Part shown: positions 1 to 8,551 of the stretch, one piece after another
Layout: each line of letters begins with the position of its first letter
Position numbering within the stretch: position 1 is the first letter of the stretch
Assembly (NCBI GenBank): GCA_965279085.1
Contig: OZ257149.1
Location: 3,720,001-3,784,000, forward strand
Reading direction: 5' to 3'
DNA from: UBA7672 sp965279085
GTDB lineage: Bacteria > Pseudomonadota > Alphaproteobacteria > Caulobacterales > Hyphomonadaceae
DNA: 64,000 nucleotides
The notes under the pieces: generated by a model
Told to the model about the DNA's origin: nothing
Database searches by the model: none
What the model saw: only the letters and a program-made list of their open reading frames with translations
Program-made: the position numbers and the translations under genes

Positions 1-1077
1 GCGGACTATATCGAGGTGCGCACGCCGCAGGTTCTCGATCGCAAGTTCTGGGAACAGTCTGGCCACTGGGAGAAGTATCGCGACAACATGTTCATCGCGG
101 AGACGGCGGAGGACGAGGTCCTCTCGCTGAAGCCGATGAACTGCCCCGGCCACGTGCAGATCTTCAAGCAGGGGCAGAAATCCTATCGCGACCTGCCCAT
201 GCGCATGGCCGAATTCGGTGCGTGCCATCGCTATGAGCCGTCAGGCGCGCTGCATGGCCTGATGCGCGTGCGCGCGTTCACGCAAGACGATGCGCATATC
301 TTCTGTCGTGAAGACCAGATCGAGAGCGAGACGGCGCGCTTCATCAAGCTTGCCTATTCGATCCACCAGGATTTCGGACTGGTGACGGATCACGTGAACC
401 TTGCGACGCGGCCGGAGCTGCGCGCGGGGAGTGACGAGTTCTGGGACAAGGCCGAGACGCAGATGCTGTCGGCGGCGCGCGCGGCCGGCGTGGAGCCGGT
501 GATTGCGGAGGGCGACGGCGCTTTCTACGCGCCTAAGCTCGACTTCGTGATCAAGGACGCGATCGGGCGCGAATGGACGATCGGCACGATCCAGCTGGAC
601 TACGTGCTGCCGGATCGCCTCGATGCTGAGTATGTTGGCGAAGATGGCGGCAAGCACCGACCGGTGATGCTGCATCGTGCGATCCTCGGATCGCTCGAAC
701 GCTTCATCGGCGTGCTGATCGAGCATTATGCCGGTGCGTTCCCGATGTGGCTTTCGCCGGTGCAGGTGGTCGTGGCTTCGATCTCCGAAGGCGCGAACGC
801 ATATGCCGAACAGGCGGCGGAAGAACTGCGGGCTGCCGGCCTGCGGGTGGCGACGGACCTCCGCAACGAGAAGATCAACTACAAGATCCGGGAGCACTCG
901 CTGCAGAAGGTTCCGGTGATTGCGGTGGTCGGCGCGAAGGAAGCGGAGGAGCGCAAGCTGGCGCTGCGCCGCTTCGGAAGCCAGGCCAACGAGGTGGTGC
1001 TGCTCGACGACGCGAAGAAGTTCCTGGTGGAGGAAGCGCTGCCGCCGGACATCAAGCGGGCGAAGGCGAGCGTGTGA
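1..1077 (+). CDS. thrS: Threonine--tRNA ligase, C-terminal part (5' end outside the window)
   Basis: Charges tRNA-Thr with threonine in the cytoplasm. The reading frame is open from base 1, so the gene begins upstream of the window; the GTG at 16 is an internal codon. The class II core is visible: NCPGH, TQDDAHIF and MLHRA carry the Cys and two His that bind the catalytic zinc in this family, motif 2 is in the CHRYEPSG region, and motif 3 is HRAILGSLERF. The anticodon-binding domain follows to the end (MWLSPVQ onward). The TGA stop overlaps a GTG start of the next gene by four bases (GTGA), so the two are probably co-translated. Confidence 0.97.
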   Translation, partial: ADYIEVRTPQVLDRKFWEQSGHWEKYRDNMFIAETAEDEVLSLKPMNCPGHVQIFKQGQKSYRDLPMRMAEFGACHRYEPSGALHGLMRVRAFTQDDAHIFCREDQIESETARFIKLAYSIHQDFGLVTDHVNLATRPELRAGSDEFWDKAETQMLSAARAAGVEPVIAEGDGAFYAPKLDFVIKDAIGREWTIGTIQLDYVLPDRLDAEYVGEDGGKHRPVMLHRAILGSLERFIGVLIEHYAGAFPMWLSPVQVVVASISEGANAYAEQAAEELRAAGLRVATDLRNEKINYKIREHSLQKVPVIAVVGAKEAEERKLALRRFGSQANEVVLLDDAKKFLVEEALPPDIKRAKASV

Positions 1078-2456
1078 CCGCAGGCCGCCATATCGAGGAT
1101 CAGGCGCGCGTCCTCGGCGTGCGTCTGAGGCTTGGACTGGTCGACCTTGCTGCGATCCAGCAATGGGCCAGCCAGGCCGTTCTCGAGGATGGCGGCCAGC
1201 ATGTCGATCTGGCGGATCTCTGTCTTGCGACCAATGCGGGCGAGCGTATCGCGCTGCGCATGCTGACCGGCGTTGGCGGAAAGCCAACGGCGCTGGATAC
1301 GATGCGAGCGTTTGGCGGCCTGCGCGTCGATGAGCAGTCGCAGGAAGAGCTGAGCCGGCTGGCGCATGCGCTCGATCCCGTTTTGAAAGAGATCGAGGCG
1401 GCGGGTGGCGACATTCCCGATGTGCTCGAACCCGCGATGACGCTGGCGGAGGATTTCCACGAGGCGCGCAGCAATGGCGAAGCTGCTGTGGCTGAGATCG
1501 AGGCGGAGATGCGCGAGGTCCTTCATGCGTTGAAGGAATACGCTGCTGAGCTGCCGGACGAGTCCGCGAAGCCGCAGGAGGCTGCGCCTATGGCACACAG
1601 CGTTTCGGCGATCGTGGTGAGCTTCAACACGGGCGATGTACTGTTCGACTGCCTCACGGCGCTGGCGCGCGATGCCGCGATCGACGAGATCATGCTGGTG
1701 AACAATGGCAATCCTCCGGAGACGCTGGAGCGCGTCGAAGATGCTGCCGGCAAATCCACACTGAAGATTATCGGCGGCGGGGTGAATCGCGGTTTCGCGG
1801 CAGGCGTCAACTTTGGCGCGGCGCGGGCGACGGGCGACAGGCTGCTGATCATCAACCCGGATGCCGTGCTGCAGCCCGGGTCAGTCGAGGCGCTGGAACA
1901 GGCGCTCGCGGGAGCGGCGGAGCCGGCGATCATTGGCGGCAAGATCTTCGGCGCGGATGGCAAGGAGCAGCGCGGTGCGCGGCGGCGGCGGCTCAGCATG
2001 CGGTCGGCCGCGGCGACTTTCCTCGGCATGGGCTGGCTGAAGAGTTTCAATGCGGGCTTCGTGAACATCAACCGCAATGACGAGCCGGAGCCTTCAGGTC
2101 CTGTGCCTATGGACGCGGTGAGCGGCGCGCTGATGTACATGTCGCGCGCCAGCTTCGACCGGCTGGGCGGGTTCGACGAAGGATACTTCCTGCATGTCGA
2201 AGACCTCGATCTCTGTCGGCGGGCGGAGGCGGAGGGCGGCACGGTGGTCTACACGCCGCTGGCTTCGGCGCTGCACCATGGCGCGACCAGTGATGCACCG
2301 ACGCTTGAGATCGAGAAGCACAAGGGGGCGGGGTTCAACCGCTATTTCCGGAAGTTCGCGGAGACGCCGATCGAGAAGTTCGCAGCGCACGTATTGGGGC
2401 CGCTGATCGGGCTGCTGCTGTCGATGCGGGCTCGGTTGAGGCCGAAGCGATCCTAG
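1074..2456 (+). CDS. Fusion protein: uncharacterised N-terminal domain plus GT2 (WbbL/rhamnosyltransferase-like) glycosyltransferase
   Basis: About 460 residues if read from the GTG that overlaps the thrS stop. Residues 1-172 form a soluble domain I cannot name, with an Arg/Leu-rich start (RVLGVRLRLGLV) and long acidic helices. From about residue 173 (ATG at 1591, MAHSVSAIVVSFNTG) there is a typical GT-A family 2 transferase: AIVVSFNTG, NRGFAAGVNFG, LLIINPDAVL as the DxD-like site, SGALMYMSR and GGFDEGYFLHVEDLDLC. Such enzymes add a nucleotide-activated sugar to cell-surface glycans. No stop separates the halves. The stop shares CTAG with the convergent gene. Confidence 0.85.
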   Translation: MTAGRHIEDQARVLGVRLRLGLVDLAAIQQWASQAVLEDGGQHVDLADLCLATNAGERIALRMLTGVGGKPTALDTMRAFGGLRVDEQSQEELSRLAHALDPVLKEIEAAGGDIPDVLEPAMTLAEDFHEARSNGEAAVAEIEAEMREVLHALKEYAAELPDESAKPQEAAPMAHSVSAIVVSFNTGDVLFDCLTALARDAAIDEIMLVNNGNPPETLERVEDAAGKSTLKIIGGGVNRGFAAGVNFGAARATGDRLLIINPDAVLQPGSVEALEQALAGAAEPAIIGGKIFGADGKEQRGARRRRLSMRSAAATFLGMGWLKSFNAGFVNINRNDEPEPSGPVPMDAVSGALMYMSRASFDRLGGFDEGYFLHVEDLDLCRRAEAEGGTVVYTPLASALHHGATSDAPTLEIEKHKGAGFNRYFRKFAETPIEKFAAHVLGPLIGLLLSMRARLRPKRS

Positions 2457-4369
2457 CGGTCGAGCTCGGGCGGATCGTCTTCTTCCGTGGAATCCCGAAG
2501 CTCGGGCGGCGGAGCGCTCGGGTTCGGACACGCGCCGGGTTCGATGACGGCAGCGACGAGTTCGGACGGGTCGCCGTTGGAATAGTTGAAAGCATAACGG
2601 CGCGCGAAGCGGATGCAGCGGTCAGCGGCGACGGCGGCCAGCGTGATCTTGTCGAGCGCGTCCTGACCGGCCTTTTCGCCGATATTGATCAGCCAGGCCG
2701 GACGGTTGTCTTCGGCGATCGAAGGAAGCTCAGCGCTCGAGTCAGGCGGAAGATCGATCTTGTTGCCGAGTTCGAAGACGAGGCTCGGTTCGGCGAATGC
2801 AATAGCGCGGATCTTCTTCGGCGCGCGGCCTTCACACCCGGAGTCGCGCCATTGCTGTGTGCCTTCGGGCAAGGCGCAGAGTTCCTTGAGCGCAGAGAGC
2901 GACGCGCCGGTCGACAGCATCCACGCCTGGTTCGGCAGGACGACAGAGCGATAGCCCATGCCGGCGATGGCCGAGCAGGCGACAAGGCCAGCCAGAACGC
3001 CGATCTGATGCTTCTTGAACAGGGCGTAGAGCGTGCCGATGGTTGCGAGTGCGATCAGGATGGTTGGCCAGAGGCCGATCCCGGTTGCGTTCCAGGCTTG
3101 CTCCCATGTTCCACCGACGCGGCCGGCGAGTGCGCCGAAATCCTCGGCGGCTTCGGCGCGGATCTGGTCAAGAATCCACGGCGTCGGGACGAGCGCCAGC
3201 AGGACGCCGACGAGCAGGAATATCGCGGCGGAGATCCAGCGGCCCTGCTTCCATTCGTTGGTGGAGAACCAGTGATCGAGCGTGGCCCCGCCCATCAGCG
3301 CGATCGCGGGATACATCGGCAAGACGTAGTGGACGAGCTTGGTCGGCGCGATCTCGAACACGATCCAGGACGGCACGATCCAACATGCGAGGAAACGCCA
3401 CGCGCTGGCTTCGCGCTCTTCCCATGCCAGCGTTGTGGCGGAGCGTGCTGCGTCTGTCGACGTGGCGCTGCGCTTCATCGGCAGGAGTTTCGAGAACGCC
3501 ATCCAGATGCCGGGGATCAGCACCAGTGTCGCCGGCCAGAACAGCAGCGGAAGGGCGGCCGTGTGCATGCCGACCGGCCCGCTATGGCCCTCGGCGGCCT
3601 CGACGAGTTTCGGCGCGAGGTCCACGCGGACAGCCTCGTCCATGAACTCGCCTTGCGTCGCGACCTGCACGGCGACGTACCAGGGCACGGTGAGGATCAC
3701 GAACAGGCTGAGGCCGACCCAGTAGAGCAGCGGCTTCGCCCACGCATACTTGCGCTCCCACAGGAACAGCGCGGCGATAGCGGAGAAGCAGACGAGCGGC
3801 GCGATGGGTCCCTTCAGCAGGACGCCGATCGAGAGGCATATCCAGAACAGGACGCCATGCCACTTGCCGCCGGTTCCCGCGCGCATGTGCGCGAGCGCGC
3901 CCATGCCCAGCACGAGGATGCCGCACTGGGCCGCGTCGGTCTTGGCTATGTTCGCTTCGGTCGTGAGCAACAGCGTCGTGCCAAGCAACACCGCGCCGAA
4001 GAAGGCTGCGCGGCGGGAGAAGAGCGCAGTGCCCGCCCACAGCGTCGCGACGGCGGCGAGGATCGCGCCGAGCATGGAGGGGATGCGGAAGTCGGCGATT
4101 TCGCGTTCGGCGGCGCCGCCGGTCACGGCGACGGCGGCGGACTGGAACCAGTGGATGCCGACGGGTTTCTTGTTCCGGAGTTCGTCGTGATAGCGGATCA
4201 CGACGAAGTCGCCGGACTCCAGCATTTCGGAGGAGGCTTCGGCGAAGCGGCCTTCGTCCCGGTCCAGCGTCGGCATGGTGTAGAGGCCCGGCAAGGCCAG
4301 CAGGAACACCAGGCCAGCCAGAATGGCGTAGGCCCAGCGGCTTTCGATCAACCGGTCGAACGAGGCCAT
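2453..4369 (-). CDS. Glycosyltransferase family 39 (ArnT/PMT-like) integral membrane protein
   Basis: Polytopic inner-membrane transferase of about 638 residues, expected to move a sugar from a polyprenyl-phosphate donor to a lipid or protein on the periplasmic side. The first extracytoplasmic loop carries the family signature TLDRDEGRFAEAS with the acidic DE pair, followed by NKKPVGIHWFQ, which is typical of ArnT-like proteins. About a dozen hydrophobic segments follow and then a soluble C-terminal domain. The start is placed at MASFDRLIESRWAY; the frame is open to an ATG at 4477, but the extra 36 residues look unlike the family. It lies next to a DPM1-like transferase that could make its polyprenyl-linked donor. 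Confidence 0.88.
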   Translation of the reverse strand: MASFDRLIESRWAYAILAGLVFLLALPGLYTMPTLDRDEGRFAEASSEMLESGDFVVIRYHDELRNKKPVGIHWFQSAAVAVTGGAAEREIADFRIPSMLGAILAAVATLWAGTALFSRRAAFFGAVLLGTTLLLTTEANIAKTDAAQCGILVLGMGALAHMRAGTGGKWHGVLFWICLSIGVLLKGPIAPLVCFSAIAALFLWERKYAWAKPLLYWVGLSLFVILTVPWYVAVQVATQGEFMDEAVRVDLAPKLVEAAEGHSGPVGMHTAALPLLFWPATLVLIPGIWMAFSKLLPMKRSATSTDAARSATTLAWEEREASAWRFLACWIVPSWIVFEIAPTKLVHYVLPMYPAIALMGGATLDHWFSTNEWKQGRWISAAIFLLVGVLLALVPTPWILDQIRAEAAEDFGALAGRVGGTWEQAWNATGIGLWPTILIALATIGTLYALFKKHQIGVLAGLVACSAIAGMGYRSVVLPNQAWMLSTGASLSALKELCALPEGTQQWRDSGCEGRAPKKIRAIAFAEPSLVFELGNKIDLPPDSSAELPSIAEDNRPAWLINIGEKAGQDALDKITLAAVAADRCIRFARRYAFNYSNGDPSELVAAVIEPGACPNPSAPPPELRDSTEEDDPPELDR

Positions 4370-4588
4370 CACGCGCCAGAAAACCCTTGGAAAGCCACCC
4401 GCGGAACCCAACCGCCGCCCGGTCGATTCGGAGATCGCCGCGGCAGTTGCGGCGGACCATAACGGGTCTGAATGCACCCGTCGCCCGCTTTGTTTCGCCT
4501 GCGGCGGGAGGTCTCTCTACGAACGGTTACAAGAGCTTGCAGCCCTTGCCCCTCGCAACCTTGTCCGGGGGCGGCTATAGGACATTTC

Positions 4589-5359
4589 ATGGATGCCCGG
4601 GTTCAGACGGAACGCATGATGACCTCGATCGAGGGACGCCCCGAATTCAGCGTCGTTTCGCCTGTGCGCAACGAGGCGGACAACGTCGATGCGCTCGTGC
4701 AGGAGATTTCGCAGGCGCTGGCGGGAAGGGCGTTCGAGATCATTTTCGTGGATGATTCCTCGACCGACGATACCCGGGCGCGTTTGTTCGCGCTGAAGGA
4801 CAAGGTTCCTAACCTGCGTGTCATCGGACACCGGAAGAATGCCGGCCAGAGCCGTGCCGTGCGCACGGGTGTAGCGGCGGCGCGGGCGAGCATCATCGTG
4901 ACGTTGGATGGTGACGGCCAGAACGATCCGGCAGACATTGGCGGGCTGCTGAGCCAGCTGAACCGGGCCGATGCGCCGCAGGAACTCGCGCTGGTGCAGG
5001 GACGCAGGGACAAGCGGGTCGATTCGGGGTGGAAGAAGTTCGGGTCGCGCTTCGCGAACAACATCCGAAGGTCGATGCTCAAGGACCGGAACACCGACTC
5101 AGGCTGCGGGATGCGGGCGTTCAAGCGCGACGTGTACCTGCAGCTTCCGTATTTCGACCACATGCATCGCTACCTGCCGGCCCTGATGCAGTCGGACGGC
5201 TACATGGTCGAGGAGCGGCCGGTGGGGCATCGTGCGCGCCGGCATGGGCGGTCGAACTATACCAATTTCGGCAGGCTGGCTGACGCAATGTCCGATATGC
5301 GCGGCGTCATGTGGTTGAGAAAGCGCCGGAAATCGCATGGCGGGGCGGATGAACTCTAG
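4589..5359 (+). CDS. GT2 glycosyltransferase, dolichol-phosphate mannosyltransferase (DPM1)-like
   Basis: A soluble GT-A family 2 enzyme of 256 residues. Visible motifs are FSVVSPVRNEADN, EIIFVDDSSTDDT (nucleotide binding), TLDGDGQNDPADI (DxD-type metal and sugar-nucleotide site) and QGRRDKRVDSGWKKFGSRFAN, the DPM1-type acceptor region. It lacks the C-terminal membrane helices of larger DPM/GtrB enzymes. It probably makes a polyprenyl-phosphate sugar, which the divergent GT39 gene next door could use as donor. The start is the ATG at 4589; the frame is open further upstream, but that stretch overlaps the promoter region and start of the divergent gene. Confidence 0.88.
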   Translation: MDARVQTERMMTSIEGRPEFSVVSPVRNEADNVDALVQEISQALAGRAFEIIFVDDSSTDDTRARLFALKDKVPNLRVIGHRKNAGQSRAVRTGVAAARASIIVTLDGDGQNDPADIGGLLSQLNRADAPQELALVQGRRDKRVDSGWKKFGSRFANNIRRSMLKDRNTDSGCGMRAFKRDVYLQLPYFDHMHRYLPALMQSDGYMVEERPVGHRARRHGRSNYTNFGRLADAMSDMRGVMWLRKRRKSHGGADEL

Positions 5360-5499
5360 CCCATGATGGGCGCGGGCGGGGCTGGGCGGAGGGCTTTCAA
5401 TTGGCCTGGTTTTTCGGTACCGCTCTAGGCGCAGACGAGATGGACCGGCGTGCTCGCAAGAGCGTGGGCAGGTCGGGCGGGCCAAACAGGGGATCACCA

Positions 5500-5940
5500 A
5501 TGCGGTTTATCTTCGGGATTTTCCCGCTGCTGGCCATTCCGGTCATCATCTACAACATGATGGCGCTGACGGCCTCGGGCGAGGACATCAACGGCGTTTC
5601 TGCGATGGCGATGTCGCTGGCCGATCCCGCGCGGGGCTGGGCGGTGTTCGGCTCCTGGCGCGTCACCTCGGGCGACATCCTGATCATCCTGTCGATGTGC
5701 TTCTTCTTCGTGGAGATCCTGAAGTCGACCTCCACGGGCGCCGCGACCATCGCGAACCATGCGGTGTCGATGCTGGTGTTCATCGTGTGCCTGATCGAAT
5801 TCCTGCTGCTGAAGAACTTCCAGACCTCGGTGTTCTTCATCCTCACCATCATGTGCCTGCTCGACGTGCTGGCGGGCGTGGTGGTGACGATCATCTCGGC
5901 GCGGCGCGACTTCACGGTCGGCGACGGGGTTCCGCGCTGA
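5500..5940 (+). CDS. Small four-helix membrane protein, unknown function
   Basis: 146 residues with four hydrophobic segments: residues about 2-20, 56-72, 80-99 and 104-125, the last ending at a charged ISARRDFTVGDG tail. The ATG at 5500 follows the ribosome-binding-like CAGGGGATCACC; the frame is open to a TTG at 5401, but that extension has no membrane-protein character. I do not recognise a named family; it resembles conserved alphaproteobacterial membrane proteins of unknown role. It lies upstream of the HTH gene at 6004 on the same strand, possibly co-transcribed. Confidence 0.75.
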   Translation: MRFIFGIFPLLAIPVIIYNMMALTASGEDINGVSAMAMSLADPARGWAVFGSWRVTSGDILIILSMCFFFVEILKSTSTGAATIANHAVSMLVFIVCLIEFLLLKNFQTSVFFILTIMCLLDVLAGVVVTIISARRDFTVGDGVPR

Positions 5941-6003
5941 TCTGCAGGCTTGCCTTCACCGGCATTGCGTTTCACGTCTGTCACTTCTAGCGGGTGAGAG
6001 CGC

Positions 6004-6375
6004 ATGGGCATCTTCTTCGATGGCGACTGGTTCGATGACCGGCTGAAGGCCGTGGGCCTGACGCGTGGCTCCATGGCGCAAGCGGCCGGCATGACCATCG
6101 ACGAGATCGAGATGGTGTTCTCCGACCGGCGCGAACTCGAAGGCGCCGAAGTGCATGCGATCGCGCGCATGCTGTCTGCCGATCCGCGCGAAGTGGCCAA
6201 CCGTTCGGGCGCGGCCGATCCCGACACGCTATCGGCGCCGGTGCGGGCGGCGAGCGCTGCCGCTCCGCAAGCGGGTGGTGTTACGCGCGAGATGATCGCG
6301 GGCATCCATGAGCGGCTCGACAGGCTGGAGCAGCTGATCGAGGTCGTGATCAAGAAGGTCGACCGGCTGCGGTAG
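6004..6375 (+). CDS. Small HTH (XRE-like) protein with C-terminal coiled coil
   Basis: 123 residues. Residues about 8-60 (WFDDRLKAVGLTRGSMAQAAG onward to the RMLSADPREVA segment) fit a Cro/C1-type helix-turn-helix in which SMAQAAGM would be the recognition region. An Ala/Pro-rich linker follows, then a short amphipathic helix (HERLDRLEQLIEVVIKKVDRL) that looks like a dimerising coiled coil. It may be a transcriptional regulator, but DNA contacts cannot be shown from sequence alone. ATG at 6004 after AGCGGGTGAGAGCGC. Confidence 0.7.
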   Translation: MGIFFDGDWFDDRLKAVGLTRGSMAQAAGMTIDEIEMVFSDRRELEGAEVHAIARMLSADPREVANRSGAADPDTLSAPVRAASAAAPQAGGVTREMIAGIHERLDRLEQLIEVVIKKVDRLR

Positions 6376-6388
6376 GCCGGATTTTCCG

Positions 6389-6551
6389 GATTCGGATTCG
6401 GTCAGTTTTTTTCGAATCGGCGGATTCGGATTCGTCGAGAAATTCGATCTGTCGATTCGGTAAGGTAGAGAATTCCGGGAAATCGAGAGAACCGGGCGCG
6501 CGGAATTTCTTCCGATTCCGGAAATTCCGCGGAAGCAGGCGATCCGGATTC
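6389..6551. promoter_or_regulatory. Cluster of eight GANTC (CcrM methylation) sites
   Basis: GANTC occurs at 6389, 6395, 6414, 6423, 6429, 6454, 6514 and 6547, eight times in 163 bases, with a ninth at 6720. Five bases with one free position are expected about once per 256 bases in random sequence, and less often in GC-rich DNA. GANTC is the site of the cell-cycle methylase CcrM in Caulobacterales and relatives. That the cluster acts as a methylation-dependent regulatory site is inference; it could simply reflect a repeat rich in GGATTC. Confidence 0.5.
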
Positions 6552-6573
6552 TTCCAATTCTTCCAATTCTTCC
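6548..6573. repeat. 9-bp tandem repeat, about three copies
   Basis: ATTCTTCCA is repeated at 6548, 6557 and 6566 (last copy incomplete). It is a short simple tandem repeat in the non-coding stretch after the HTH gene. Confidence 0.8.
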
Positions 6574-6755
6574 GCTTGAGCTGCATCGGCGCCTCTTTGC
6601 TTTTACGCAGAGAGTATGCGCCCGGCCGGACGGGTGCGAGGTTGGTAGATCCAGATCCACCACTTCTGATCCGCGAGAACGTTGGAAGTGCTCGTGAAAT
6701 TTGTCGCGAGGTGGGTCTGGATTCCGCGGAATTGCGCGAGGTTTTTCGACCGCAT

Positions 6756-6860
6756 CCCCGCGAAGGCGGGGTCCAGGGACGGTGATGAGACTTGCACAGG
6801 ATTGAAGCTCCAAGCCGGGACAAGGTTTGACGACAGCCCTGGATCCCCGCCTTCGCGGGG
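6756..6860. repeat. Palindromic intergenic element (CCCCGC-GAAG-GCGGGG type), inverted pair
   Basis: Two arms, 6756-6779 and 6837-6860, are inverted copies of each other with one mismatch. Each contains its own hairpin of the CCCCGCgaagGCGGGG type followed or preceded by CCAGGG. Such inverted pairs are common mobile-like intergenic repeats in alphaproteobacteria. They may act as transcript-stabilising or terminating structures; no function is shown here. Confidence 0.85.
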
Positions 6861-6962
6861 AACGCGGACCTTAAGGTCCGCTGAATTTGGCACGCCCTTA
6901 CCTGTCGCCCTTCGCGAAGTGGGCTATCTGGGCGGCGCGGGCGCGCTTGAACGCGGAAGCTA

Positions 6963-7238
6963 TCAGGCCGAGGCGGTCAGGCTCGGGCGGAGGGGAGTGC
7001 GGGTTTCGGGCTGCTGGTAGGCTCGGCGGGCTTCGGCGGCGGTGGCGCGCGTGGGCTTCACCTGGCCGAGGATGTGGGCGCCGAGGGCAGGATGGAACCA
7101 CACATGCGCCGCGTGCCTGGCGCGCTGCGCGGATTGAGGCTGTTCGGCACGGAACTCTTCGTCGGACGCACGGCGTCCTTCGAACCGCTGGCGGCGGTCC
7201 TCATTGCGGAACACGTAAGGGGCAGCCTCGACGCGCAT
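6963..7238 (-). CDS. Possible small protein, unknown function
   Basis: 91 residues from an ATG at 7238. The C-terminal half (HPALGAHILGQV, then EARRAYQQPETRTPL) resembles small alphaproteobacterial proteins that end in a hydrophobic motif followed by Arg/Tyr/Thr-rich tails, and it looks more protein-like than the other frames here. The N-terminal half is Arg-rich and less convincing. It stands alone between the repeat region and an empty stretch. It may also be spurious. Confidence 0.4.
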   Translation of the reverse strand: MRVEAAPYVFRNEDRRQRFEGRRASDEEFRAEQPQSAQRARHAAHVWFHPALGAHILGQVKPTRATAAEARRAYQQPETRTPLRPSLTASA

Positions 7239-7621
7239 GCGGCATTAACTGCAAGCAGGGCGCCGCGTTGCATTTACGACCGTGAAATCGAGGGAAGGGT
7301 GGTTAATGGGCGAGGCGCGTATGCTTGGCAGTAAGCACTGACGCTCTCCTCCGCCGAGCGGTGGGCATAGTTATACCCTCCGACCCATCGCAGGATCGTA
7401 GCGGTCGAGTAAGACCTGGAAATCAGCGCGATGCGGCGGATTTCGAAGATGCACGCTCGCGTGATGAGTGTCCGCTATTCGCCGGAGACGGTCGCTCCCT
7501 TCGTGCAAGGCCGCCGGCCCTTTCTCGTCCTCGACACTCAATTCAAGAGTGCCTTACAGTCGCGTGGCCGCCCGGCTTTGTCGCGGCGACCATCGGGGAT
7601 ACGCCGAGGGGGCAACTCAGG
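7239..7621. other. Intergenic stretch, no feature recognised
   Basis: Nearly 400 bases upstream of the membrane-protein gene at 7622. The frame of that gene is open back to 7325, but the extension is Arg/Pro-rich and unlike a membrane protein or signal sequence. I see no convincing promoter, RNA gene or repeat here. Confidence 0.5.
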
Positions 7622-8434
7622 ATGAAGAGCGTCACTCAATATTTCTTCGAGTACCCGCTCATAGCGGTCGTCACGCTGACGGGCGTCCTAGGATTCTGGA
7701 ACATCTATTTTGGTGCTGGCGCTGATCCTCAGCCTCATCACCATCTTCATGTGGTGACGACTTTTACCTGGTTGGGTCTGTTGCTGTTTCAGCTCACAAT
7801 GATCGAACAACGAAAGTTTGTAACGCACCGAAAGGTGGGACTGGTTGTCTTGGTGATCGCTCCGCTGCTGGTTGCCACAACAGCCATGCTATCTGTCCAT
7901 TCGGCTCACAAGGGGCTCGTCTCAGGAGATGGCGACTTTCTGATTGTGCAGAACGTGATGGTGACCCTGGAACTGGGATTGCTCATTCTCTTGGCCTTCG
8001 TGGTGAAAAAGCACCGTAAGCTGCACGCTTCGTTTCTTTTGAGCACCACCATCCTGTTCCTGGGGATCTCGCTGTTCTTTGCGCTCATCAGTTTCGTCCC
8101 CCAGTTCGAGATTGAAGGCCCGGAGACTTTCGACAGGTTTCAAACGGCCGGCATGACCGGCCAGGCGATCTGTATTGCCGTGGGTTTCGTGTACTTCATC
8201 AAGGACGTCAGAAACGGCTGGCCCTTCCTGCTGGCCGGGCTGTTCCACTCTCTGAACGAACTGATCAATGCAATGTTGACCAGCTTCAACCTGATCGAAC
8301 CACTGACCGAATTCGTAGGGTCCCTGAGTCAGCCGTACACGTTTATCGGCAGCTTCGCAGTCTTGTTGTCGTTGCTGACTCTGACCGGTCTGCAGATTAC
8401 GCGGCGACCAACAGAACCTGACCTGACGCGATAG
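7622..8434 (+). CDS. Polytopic membrane protein with conserved-looking histidines, unknown function
   Basis: 270 residues with about seven hydrophobic segments. A His-rich stretch (PQPHHHLHVVTTFTWLG) before the second segment, and THRKVG and KKHRKLHASF at the starts of later ones, suggest a metal- or haem-binding membrane protein, but I cannot assign a family. The start is the ATG at 7622, preceded by GAGGGGGCAACTCAGG. The gene is visibly AT-richer and uses less GC-biased codons (ttt, aaa, gtt) than its neighbours, consistent with later acquisition. Confidence 0.75.
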   Translation: MKSVTQYFFEYPLIAVVTLTGVLGFWNIYFGAGADPQPHHHLHVVTTFTWLGLLLFQLTMIEQRKFVTHRKVGLVVLVIAPLLVATTAMLSVHSAHKGLVSGDGDFLIVQNVMVTLELGLLILLAFVVKKHRKLHASFLLSTTILFLGISLFFALISFVPQFEIEGPETFDRFQTAGMTGQAICIAVGFVYFIKDVRNGWPFLLAGLFHSLNELINAMLTSFNLIEPLTEFVGSLSQPYTFIGSFAVLLSLLTLTGLQITRRPTEPDLTR

Positions 8435-8551
8435 CTGCGCTGCGGACCGACCGGTTTTGGCCAAATCCAGCCGTTGAAGGTCCACACATTTTCTGACGGA
8501 CATGACTACCACTCCAGCGGGGGAGGAAGGCGTCCAGCCTGAGTGATCGTG

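Larger units (their letters stand above)
6376..6962. other. Intergenic stretch with GANTC cluster, tandem repeat and palindromic element
   Basis: No convincing gene in nearly 600 bases. It holds eight GANTC sites between 6389 and 6551, a 9-bp tandem repeat at 6548-6573 and the inverted element at 6756-6860, each listed separately. Reverse-strand frames across the latter part translate to PREGGDPG and DPAFAGMR. These are characteristic translations of palindromic intergenic elements rather than proteins. Confidence 0.7.

Noticed and set aside
2852..4462. 536-residue open frame on the plus strand opposite the GT39 gene
   Set aside because: Composition is Arg/Gln/Asp-rich with no domain; it is the antisense shadow of a clear membrane glycosyltransferase.
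7325..7621. 99-codon N-terminal extension of the membrane protein at 7622
   Set aside because: Arg/Pro-rich, no signal or domain, while 7622 has a ribosome-binding-like GAGGGGGC and starts a normal membrane protein.
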